DNA of 7,560 bases from Anaerolineales bacterium (GTDB lineage: Bacteria; Chloroflexota; Anaerolineae; Anaerolineales; UBA6663), in the NCBI GenBank assembly GCA_017999235.1, contig JAGOBN010000181.1, positions 1 through 7,560 on the forward strand, written 5' to 3'. Position 1 is the stretch's first letter. Every line of letters starts with the position of its first letter. The notes under the pieces are model-generated. The model was not told the DNA's origin. It was given only the letters and a program-made list of their open reading frames with translations, and ran no database searches. Both the position numbers and the translations under genes were made by a program. Shown here piece after piece: positions 1 to 5,162 of this stretch.

Positions 1-1
1 C

Positions 2-937
2 ACCTGGGTGGTGGAGGCCCAGGACGCGGCCGGCGCCAGCCGCCAGATCACCGGCGCCCTGACGGTGGCGGAGGCGGATACCGCCCTGCCGGAAGTCAAC
101 GGCCTGAGCGTCTCCCCCACCCTGTTCACGCCCAACCGCGACGGCCTGGATGACCGGGTGACGATCAATGTCAACGTCTCCAAGGCCATCAACCCGGACG
201 GCCTGCGGCTCACCCTGCTTCCGGCGGACGGCGGCGCGCTGCGTGTGCCGCTGGCGGAAAGCTCCGCCTCGCTTAAAAAGCCGGGCGAGGCCGGCCTGCA
301 CGCTTATGATTACGACGGCGGCATAGACCTCGGCCTGGAGCCGCCGCCCGACGGCGAGTACGTGGTCCAAGCCGCCGCCGAGGACCGGCTGGGGCAGAAA
401 ACCATCGTCACCGCCACCCTGACCCTGGCGCGCGGCGGCCTGCCGCGGGCCGAGATCTACCAGGGCGCGGTGGACTACTCCGCCGCCGAGGCCGTGCTCT
501 TCGGCCAGACCCTGTCCTTCACCCTGACCGTCTCCAATTACGGCACCGCCCCCATCCGCACCAGCGGGCCGGCCGCGGGCTACGTCTACGCCTCCATGAC
601 CCAGAACTACAACGCCATCCAGGAATACGTCCAGGCCGGCGCGTTCCGGGTGGGGATCATGTGCGATACCTGCCAGAGCGATTACCCCTGGCGCTGGGCC
701 ATCGGCCGGCCGGAGGACCTGACCATGATCCCGGACAGCCAGGGCCGGCCGCAGTATTACCTGATGCCGGGCCAGCGGGCGCTGGTCACCGGCGGGATCG
801 TGCTGGACCAGGTGGTGCCGGCCCGCAACCCGCAATACTTCTGGGCCGGCCTGATCCAGGAAGAAGTGGAGATTGCGCCGCTGAACAACCGCGTCGATCC
901 GCGCTACATCAAGATCGAGCAAGTGGGCGCCCCGTAG
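2..937 (+). CDS. C-terminal part of a large secreted/surface protein with FlgD-like and CARDB-like beta domains (5' end outside window)
   Basis: The reading frame is open from base 2 (Thr-Trp-Val-Val...), so the true start lies upstream and 311 codons are visible. The first ~45 residues look like the end of a beta-sandwich repeat. The segment from about base 104 to 435 has the pattern SPTLFTPNRDGLDD, then PPPDGEYVVQAAAEDRLGQ. This is the usual form of FlgD-Ig-like or gliding-motility C-terminal-like domains in exported proteins. From about base 450 a second beta-rich domain begins (TLTVSNYGTAPI, as in CARDB-like adhesion modules) and carries a CDTC cysteine pair at bases 662-673 that could form a disulfide. 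There is no membrane anchor or sorting signal at the C terminus (ends EQVGAP). Export is inferred from domain type, because the signal peptide would be off-window. The glycosyltransferase gene starts 14 bases after the stop, so co-transcription is likely. Exact function unknown. Confidence 0.8.
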   Translation, partial: TWVVEAQDAAGASRQITGALTVAEADTALPEVNGLSVSPTLFTPNRDGLDDRVTINVNVSKAINPDGLRLTLLPADGGALRVPLAESSASLKKPGEAGLHAYDYDGGIDLGLEPPPDGEYVVQAAAEDRLGQKTIVTATLTLARGGLPRAEIYQGAVDYSAAEAVLFGQTLSFTLTVSNYGTAPIRTSGPAAGYVYASMTQNYNAIQEYVQAGAFRVGIMCDTCQSDYPWRWAIGRPEDLTMIPDSQGRPQYYLMPGQRALVTGGIVLDQVVPARNPQYFWAGLIQEEVEIAPLNNRVDPRYIKIEQVGAP

Positions 938-951
938 GCCGGCGCCGCCGC

Positions 952-1938
952 ATGGACCTCGGCATCGTCATCGTCAACTGGAATGTCCGCGCGCTGCTGG
1001 CGGCCTGCCTGGATTCCATCTACGTGGAGCTGGCGCACAGCCCGCTCAGCGCCCGCGTGTGCGTGGTCGATAACGCCTCCAGCGACGGCTCCCCGGATTT
1101 CGTGCGCGCCCAGTTCCCCAACACGCTGCTCATCGAGGCCGAAAACCGCGGCATGGGCGCCGGCAACAACCTGGGCCTGCGGGCGCTGGGCGTGGGCGGG
1201 CCGGCGGCCCCCTTCGCGGTGTTGATCCTCAACCCGGATACGCTGGTGCGGCCGGGCGCCCTGCGCCAGTTGGTGGATTTTATGCGGGCGCGGCCGGCGG
1301 CCGGCGTGGCCGCGCCCCTGCTCCGCAACAGCGATGGCAGCCTGCAGCATTCTGGCTTCCATTTTCCCGGCGTCCGGCAGGCGGCGCTGGACCTGTACCC
1401 CCTGCCCGGCCGGCTGGCCCGCTGGATGGACTCGCCGCTGAATGGCCGGTATCCGGCGCGCTGGTACGCGGCCGGCGACCCCTTCCGCGTCGATCACTCG
1501 CTGGGCGCGGCCTTCCTGGTGCGCGCCGCCGCGCTCGAGCGCGGCGAGCTGTTTGACGAGGCCTTTCATATGTACTGCGAGGAGATCGACGCGCAGTGGC
1601 GGCTGGGCCGCGCCGGCTGGGAGACCTGGATTGTCCCCGGCGCCGAGATCGTGCATCTGGGCGGCCAGAGCACAGCCCAGGACCCCTCGCGCTCGTTTGT
1701 GCAGCTCTGGACCAGCCGCCAACGGCTCTATCGACGGTATCACGGGCCGGTGGTCAACGGCCTGGTGCGCGGCCTGGTGCTGGCCGCCCTGCGCGGCCGG
1801 GTCCGGGAGAATCATCGGCGCAGCCAGCGCGGTGAAATCACCCCGGACCGCCGCGCCGAGATCAACCAGCGGCTGACCGAGGTGCTGCAGGTCTGGCAGA
1901 ACCCGCGGAGCAGACGCCCAATGGCGAATGACCAATGA
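952..1938 (+). CDS. Family 2 glycosyltransferase, rhamnosyltransferase-like
   Basis: 328 aa, GT-A fold. The N terminus MDLGIVIVNWN is the canonical first strand. DNASSDGS (40-47) and NRGMGAGNN (65-73) build the nucleotide-sugar site. LNPDT (93-97) takes the DxD position in the form usual for the WcaA/rhamnosyltransferase branch. GAAFLVR (185-191) and FDEAFHMYCEEIDAQWRLGRAGW (201-223) match the acceptor-side 'FDE..F.Y.EDVD...R...AGW' signature, with E210/E211 and D213 as likely catalytic or metal-binding acidic residues; VPGAEIVHLGGQS follows. It probably transfers a deoxyhexose or hexose from a nucleotide sugar to a growing surface glycan at the cytoplasmic membrane face. I chose ATG 952 because the family begins exactly there; a longer in-frame start at 661 would lie inside the preceding gene. 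No Shine-Dalgarno precedes 952, so coupling to the upstream gene is likely. The last five residues (MANDQ) and the stop lie in a heptamer array. Donor sugar unknown. Confidence 0.92.
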   Translation: MDLGIVIVNWNVRALLAACLDSIYVELAHSPLSARVCVVDNASSDGSPDFVRAQFPNTLLIEAENRGMGAGNNLGLRALGVGGPAAPFAVLILNPDTLVRPGALRQLVDFMRARPAAGVAAPLLRNSDGSLQHSGFHFPGVRQAALDLYPLPGRLARWMDSPLNGRYPARWYAAGDPFRVDHSLGAAFLVRAAALERGELFDEAFHMYCEEIDAQWRLGRAGWETWIVPGAEIVHLGGQSTAQDPSRSFVQLWTSRQRLYRRYHGPVVNGLVRGLVLAALRGRVRENHRRSQRGEITPDRRAEINQRLTEVLQVWQNPRSRRPMANDQ

Positions 1939-1940
1939 AA
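1920..1940 (+). repeat. Three-unit heptamer array, AATGNNN type
   Basis: Three contiguous 7-base units are AATGGCG, AATGACC and AATGAAA, all sharing AATG at the same phase. The array straddles the end of the upstream glycosyltransferase gene: it encodes its last residues and contains the TGA stop (1936-1938). The units preceding 1920 and following 1940 do not fit, so the array has three copies. Its composition is AT-richer than the flanking genes. Short heptamer arrays between genes are known from cyanobacteria and some Chloroflexota; a link to those families is inference. Confidence 0.6.
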
Positions 1941-1965
1941 CCCCGCCAGCGCTATTGCTGATCCA

Positions 1966-2000
1966 CACTGACTACTCGTCAGTTCTCACTGCTCACTTCT
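1966..2000 (+). repeat. Five-unit heptamer array, CACTNNT type
   Basis: Five contiguous 7-base units fit the consensus CACTNNT. The last two (CACTGCT, CACTTCT) match fully. The first differs only at the last base, the second only at the first base, and the third only at the third base. The array sits in the 69-base gap between two glycosyltransferase genes and ends 7 bases before the ATG at 2008, where a ribosome binding site would normally be. It is a different heptamer from the one at 1920-1940, separated from it by 25 bases. No promoter or hairpin is seen in it. Confidence 0.6.
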
Positions 2001-2007
2001 CCCCGCC

Positions 2008-2742
2008 ATGCTCGCCGCCATCGTCCTCACCTACAACGAAGAAAAGCATCTGCCGGACTGTCTGGCTTCGCTGGCCTGGGCGGACGAGGTGATCGTCTTC
2101 GACTCCTTCAGCACCGACCGGACGGTGGCGCTGGCCCAGGAGCGCGGCGCGCGGGTGGTGCAGCGGCGCTTTGACCATTACGCCGGCCAGCGGGACGCCG
2201 CCCTGGCGGCGACCGCCGCCGAGTGGGTGCTGTTTGTGGACGCCGACGAGCGCGTGCCGGCGGAGCTGGCGGCCGAGATCCGCGGCGTTTTGGACCGACC
2301 CGAGGCCGGCTGGTGGATTCCGCGCCACAACTACCTCTTTGGCCGGCTGACGCGCCACGCCGGCTGGTATCCAGATTATCAGCTGCGCCTGCTGCGCCGG
2401 GAGCGCGCCCGCTACGACCCGGCCCGCCCGGTGCATGAGCTGGTTTTATTGGAGGGGCCGGCCGGCCGGCTGCAGGCGCCGCTGGTCCACCTCAATTACG
2501 AGTCGGTGGCCGAGTTCGTGGCCAAGCAGACCGCATACGCGCGCTATGACGCCGAGCGGCTGAAGCTGGAGGGGGTGCGCGTCCGGCCGCACCACCTGGT
2601 GACGATGCCGGCGCGCCAGTTTTGGTGGCGGTTTGTGGCGTTGGCCGGCTGGCGGGACGGCTGGCATGGGCTGCGGCTGAGCGTGCTGATGGGCCGGTTT
2701 GAATTTGAGAAGTACTGGCGGCGGCTGACGGGCCGGAACTGA
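2008..2742 (+). CDS. Family 2 glycosyltransferase, WaaE / LPS-core beta-glucosyltransferase-like
   Basis: 244 aa, the normal length for this subfamily. AAIVLTYNEEKHLPDCLASL (3-22) is the classic first motif. DSFSTDRT (32-39) corresponds to the D-S-x-S-x-D-x-T nucleotide-binding loop. R62 in AGQRDAAL and the metal-binding VDADERV (77-83) follow in the expected order and spacing. RHNYLFGRLTRHAGWYPDYQLRLLRR and PVHELV match the acceptor-side region of LPS-core and capsular enzymes. The C-terminal third is rich in W/R/F and probably associates with the membrane. The inferred role is adding a hexose to a lipid-linked or surface glycan. The start at ATG 2008 fits the family N terminus exactly. No Shine-Dalgarno is visible, because the 8-45 bases upstream are a heptamer array. 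It probably works with the glycosyltransferase upstream. Donor and acceptor cannot be told from sequence. Confidence 0.92.
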   Translation: MLAAIVLTYNEEKHLPDCLASLAWADEVIVFDSFSTDRTVALAQERGARVVQRRFDHYAGQRDAALAATAAEWVLFVDADERVPAELAAEIRGVLDRPEAGWWIPRHNYLFGRLTRHAGWYPDYQLRLLRRERARYDPARPVHELVLLEGPAGRLQAPLVHLNYESVAEFVAKQTAYARYDAERLKLEGVRVRPHHLVTMPARQFWWRFVALAGWRDGWHGLRLSVLMGRFEFEKYWRRLTGRN

Positions 2743-2748
2743 GCGCGG

Positions 2749-2777
2749 TTGCCCACTGCCTCACTCAATGCTAGAAT
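2749..2777 (+). promoter_or_regulatory. Sigma-70-type promoter with extended -10, for the HNH gene
   Basis: A -35 TTGCCC (2749-2754, 4 of 6 consensus) is followed after exactly 17 bases by a -10 TAGAAT (2772-2777, 5 of 6). TGC directly upstream of the -10 (2769-2771) fits the extended TGn element. Transcription should start near 2784-2785, leaving a leader of about 30 bases before ATG 2815. The hexamers sit in the only AT-richer gap in this part of the window, directly after the glycosyltransferase stop at 2742. Confidence 0.6.
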
Positions 2778-2814
2778 TTTCCCCATTGCCGTGAGGACGA
2801 GCCAGGGCGCGACC

Positions 2815-3333
2815 ATGAGTCACCCGACCATGAATGAGCCGGTACTGGTCTTAAACGCGAACTACGAGCCGCTGAATGTCTGCAACACCCAGCGGGCGCT
2901 GGGCTTGCTGATGAGCGGCAAGGCGCGCCTGCTGGAAGACGGGCGCGGCTGGGTGCGCACCACGCGCCTTCAATACCCGCGCCCCTCGGTCATCAAACTG
3001 GAGCACATGGTGCGGCGCCCGCGTCCGCGCGTCAAGCTCACCAAGCGCGAGGTCTTCCGCCGCGACAACTTCACCTGCCAGTACTGCGGCCGGCAGACCC
3101 ATCACCTGACCATTGACCATGTCCTGCCCCGGCACCGCGGCGGCCAGCACCGCTGGGACAACCTCGTGGCGGCCTGCCCGGCCTGCAACCGACGTAAGGG
3201 CGGCCGGACGGCCACCGAGGCCGGCATGCCGCTCTCGCATTACCCCGCCGAGCCGCAAGCCACGGCCGCTTATCTTTTTGACCGGCATCTGGCCAACAAC
3301 GACGTCTGGAAGAAGTACCTGGACGGCTGGTAA
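2815..3333 (+). CDS. Small stand-alone HNH endonuclease
   Basis: 172 aa. The N-terminal part (PVLVLNANYEPLNVCNTQRALGLLMSGKA, residues 9-37) is the conserved lead-in of a widespread bacterial HNH family. The HNH core has a zinc-binding CQYCG (C88, C91), the catalytic IDHVLPRHRGG (D101, H102), WDNLVAAC with N116, and CPACNRRK (C121, C124, N125, K128). All metal-binding and catalytic positions are present, so an active DNA nuclease is predicted; the cellular target is unknown. The same frame is open back to a TTG at 2749, but that segment contains the promoter. ATG 2815 has a weak AGGG (2804-2807) 7 bases upstream; ATG 2830 is a possible alternative. There is no methyltransferase, phage or toxin-antitoxin partner nearby, so a restriction system is not supported. 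The gene converges with the next one, 7 bases between stops. Confidence 0.9.
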   Translation: MSHPTMNEPVLVLNANYEPLNVCNTQRALGLLMSGKARLLEDGRGWVRTTRLQYPRPSVIKLEHMVRRPRPRVKLTKREVFRRDNFTCQYCGRQTHHLTIDHVLPRHRGGQHRWDNLVAACPACNRRKGGRTATEAGMPLSHYPAEPQATAAYLFDRHLANNDVWKKYLDGW

Positions 3334-3340
3334 ATCCTGC

Positions 3341-4462
3341 TTATCCCGGTTCAGCCCCGCTCTCCAACAGCGCGTACAAATCGCCGGTCACCACCCCATG
3401 CCCGCCCAATAAAATCGGGATCGGCGCGGCGGCGACGGCGGCGGTCAGTTCCCGCAGCCAGCCAGTCTGGATGAGCTCGGCCTGGCCGGCGTCCGAGGCA
3501 AACCGGTCAGCGGCGGCCGGCCACTGGCCGGCGTGAGCCAGAGCCACCCGCGTATCAAAGAACACCGCTTCCGCCATCTCGGCCAGCTCGGCGCAGAAGG
3601 CCGGCGGCCCAATCCGCAGTAAGTGGGCGGCCGTCAGGGACCGCACCCGGCCGGCCGCCAGCCGGCCGCTGGCCGTCATCCCGCGCTCCTCCGAGAGCAC
3701 CCGCACCCAGCAGCGGGTCCGCCGCTCCACCTCGCTCCACGTGGCGGCCGCCACCCGGCCAATGAGCGTCACCCGCGCCTCTGGGGTCTGCAGCACCTGG
3801 CGCGCCGCCGCCCAGCGCGCCCGCAAGCCGGGCGGCCCGGGCTGAGCGGCCAAATACGCGGCCAGCGCCGGCGGACAGTCGGGATGCAGACTCAGCGCGG
3901 CCAGATCGGCCGGCGTATCGAGATCGGCGCGCGCGGCCGCGCTGGCGGGCAAGCCGCGCACCGGCACGCCGGCCTCCCGGCGCAGCACCGGGGCCAGCAT
4001 GTTATCGCGCCCCACGCGCCCCACCCGCGCCCGCAAGGCGTCCGGGCAGTTAAAAACCAGCCAATCGGATGACAGCGCGTTATTGGCGACGGCGGCCGGC
4101 CCGCGGGCGGCCCCCACCTCGGCCAGCGCCTGCGCCACCACGGCATCCGCCACCAGCGGCGCGCCGCCCGCGCCAAAGTAGGCGTAGACGTCGGCGGGGT
4201 GCGCCGCCAACAGGTCCACCAGCCGCTCGCCGAAGTGAAAAGGTTCCGGCGGATCCACCACCCAGGCCGCCGGCCAGGCGGAGTGCGCGGCAGCCAGGGC
4301 CGGCGCGTTGGTGGCGATAACCACTTGCTCCACCCCGCAGCGGCGCAGCTGCGCCAGTGTGTCCTCGGCCGCCGCCAGCCGGCCGCCATTGACCCACTGT
4401 TCGAGCGCGCTGGGCGGCGCGGCCGCCGGCCAGCCGAGGAAAATAAAGGCGGTAACGGTCAT
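3341..4462 (-). CDS. CofC/MobA-like nucleotidyltransferase-fold protein with an unrecognised C-terminal domain
   Basis: 373 aa. Residues ~1-195 follow the layout of the NTP-transferase superfamily, especially CofC (2-phospho-L-lactate guanylyltransferase). GGRLAAAEDTLAQLRRCGVEQVVIATN (26-52) is the helix-strand after the nucleotide loop. NNALSSDWLVFNCPDAL (127-143) resembles the CofC 'GTNAL' region. ADLDTPADLAAL (179-190) is the typical closing motif. Key sites look degenerate: the glycine-rich start loop (LAGGxSxRxG) reads FLGWPAA (8-14), and the 'GDxPLL' metal site reads AGGAPLV (98-104), with Gly where Asp is expected. Residues ~200-373 form a second domain I do not recognise; landmarks are LSEERG, EAVFFDTRVALAHAG and a terminal PILLGGHGVVTGDLYALLES. 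The gene starts five bases after the upstream terminator's T tract and lacks a Shine-Dalgarno; no other good start exists near the N terminus. Enzymatic role uncertain; a pseudoenzyme or altered substrate is possible. Confidence 0.75.
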   Translation of the reverse strand: MTVTAFIFLGWPAAAPPSALEQWVNGGRLAAAEDTLAQLRRCGVEQVVIATNAPALAAAHSAWPAAWVVDPPEPFHFGERLVDLLAAHPADVYAYFGAGGAPLVADAVVAQALAEVGAARGPAAVANNALSSDWLVFNCPDALRARVGRVGRDNMLAPVLRREAGVPVRGLPASAAARADLDTPADLAALSLHPDCPPALAAYLAAQPGPPGLRARWAAARQVLQTPEARVTLIGRVAAATWSEVERRTRCWVRVLSEERGMTASGRLAAGRVRSLTAAHLLRIGPPAFCAELAEMAEAVFFDTRVALAHAGQWPAAADRFASDAGQAELIQTGWLRELTAAVAAAPIPILLGGHGVVTGDLYALLESGAEPG

Positions 4463-4466
4463 GCGG

Positions 4467-4497
4467 AAATTAAAAGGGACGCGCGCGGGCGCGTCCC
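4467..4497 (-). terminator. Rho-independent terminator after hpf
   Basis: On the - strand, a perfect 9-base-pair stem (GGGACGCGC at 4489-4497 pairing with GCGCGTCCC at 4476-4484) closes a 4-base loop and is followed directly by TTTTAATTT (4475 down to 4467). It lies 24 bases after the hpf stop codon (4522-4524). The structure ends only 4 bases before the start codon of the next gene, so read-through, or a promoter overlapping the T tract, is needed for that gene to be expressed. Confidence 0.85.
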
Positions 4498-4521
4498 CGG
4501 TGAACGGATCAGCCCGGCGTC

Positions 4522-5103
4522 TCAGCCGACGTCCGGATCAATCAACCCCAGATTGCCGTCGCGGCGCCGGTAGAGCACGTTGACGCGATTGGTTTCGCCG
4601 TTGAAGAACACAAAGAAGTTGTCGTGGCTCAGCAGCTGCATCTGCTCAATCGCCTCGGCCTCGTTCATGGGCGTCAGCGCGAACTTCTTGCGGCGCACCA
4701 CCAGCGTCGGCGTATCTTCATCGCCTTCCAGCACCGTCGCGGCCTCTTCTTCCAGATCGGCCGCCACCACCGCTGCGTCCAGCCCGTCGCCGCGGCCGCG
4801 GAAGCGCTTGCCCTTGTAGCGCTCGATCTGGCGGTTCATCTTTTCCAGCACGGCGTCCACCGCCGCAAAAACGTCGTTGTGGCGCTCCTCAGCGCGCAAA
4901 ACGGTGCCCTTGAGCGGGATCGTCAATTGGGCCACATAGCGGTCCGAAGCCGACCGGGCGCTCTTGAGTTCCGTCAAATCCACCCGCGCATCGTGAATCG
5001 TGGCCAGGTAGCGGTCCAGCTTGCCCACTTTCTTTTCAACGTATTCCTGCAGACGCGGCTTGACCTCCACATCCCGTCCATGGATCGTCACGGTGACTGT
5101 CAT
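4522..5103 (-). CDS. hpf: Long-form ribosome hibernation promoting factor
   Basis: 193 aa, typical of long HPF. Residues 1-~105 form the RaiA/YfiA domain (VTIHGRDVEVKPRLQEYVEKKVGKLDRYL, then the basic AVDAVLEKMNRQIERYKGKR), which binds the 30S decoding channel and blocks mRNA and tRNA. Residues ~106-132 form an acidic, variable linker. Residues ~133-190 form the dimerisation domain (VVRRKKFALTPMNEAEAIEQMQLLSHDNFFVFFNGETNRVNVLYRRRDGNLGLIDP), which joins two 70S ribosomes into inactive 100S dimers in starvation. All expected landmarks are present. ATG 5103 is chosen because it starts the conserved domain and has a strong AGGAGG 7 bases upstream; an upstream extension to 5193 would overlap comF and lacks homology. 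It follows comF by 59 bases and is closed by its own terminator. The set suggests stationary-phase or nutrient control shared with the pilus and comF genes. Confidence 0.96.
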   Translation of the reverse strand: MTVTVTIHGRDVEVKPRLQEYVEKKVGKLDRYLATIHDARVDLTELKSARSASDRYVAQLTIPLKGTVLRAEERHNDVFAAVDAVLEKMNRQIERYKGKRFRGRGDGLDAAVVAADLEEEAATVLEGDEDTPTLVVRRKKFALTPMNEAEAIEQMQLLSHDNFFVFFNGETNRVNVLYRRRDGNLGLIDPDVG

Positions 5104-5110
5104 AAGGTAT

Positions 5111-5116
5111 CCTCCT
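5111..5116 (-). promoter_or_regulatory. Strong Shine-Dalgarno of hpf
   Basis: The - strand reads AGGAGG (5116 to 5111), followed by 7 bases and ATG 5103. This is the best ribosome binding site in the window and fixes the hpf start. Most other genes here have weak or no such site. Confidence 0.85.
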
Positions 5117-5121
5117 CTGAA

Positions 5122-5143
5122 GGCGGCCGGCCAAGCCGGCGCC
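5122..5143 (-). promoter_or_regulatory. Hairpin in the comF-hpf gap, just upstream of the hpf ribosome binding site
   Basis: GGCG + CCGGC (5122-5125, 5127-5131) pairs with GCCGG + CGCC (5135-5143): nine base pairs with one bulged G (5126) and a three-base loop. It ends 5 bases before the hpf Shine-Dalgarno region. No T tract follows on either strand, so it is not an intrinsic terminator. It could be an mRNA stability or processing structure, or chance pairing in GC-rich DNA. Confidence 0.35.
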
Positions 5144-5162
5144 AAATAGGCTGCCTGCTGCC

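Noticed and set aside
93..97. Possible loss of the DxD motif in the first glycosyltransferase (LNPDT at protein residues 93-97; coordinates here are residues)
   Set aside because: NPD at this position is the normal form in rhamnosyltransferase-like family 2 enzymes, so it is not a sign of inactivity.
661..951. N-terminal extension of the first glycosyltransferase back to ATG 661
   Set aside because: The extension is out-of-frame translation of the upstream secreted-protein gene; the GT-A fold begins at 952.
904..1968. Long open frame on the - strand (354 codons) opposite the first glycosyltransferase
   Set aside because: Its product is low-complexity (Ala/Arg/Gly/His-rich) with no family motifs; it mirrors GC-rich codon bias of the real + strand gene.
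1920..2000. Heptamer arrays as a CRISPR or as direct repeats of a mobile element
   Set aside because: Units are only 7 bases and contiguous without spacers; no transposase or terminal inverted repeats are present.
2815..3333. HNH gene as part of a restriction, phage or toxin system
   Set aside because: No methyltransferase, integrase, antitoxin or phage gene lies nearby, and this HNH family is common as a solitary chromosomal gene.
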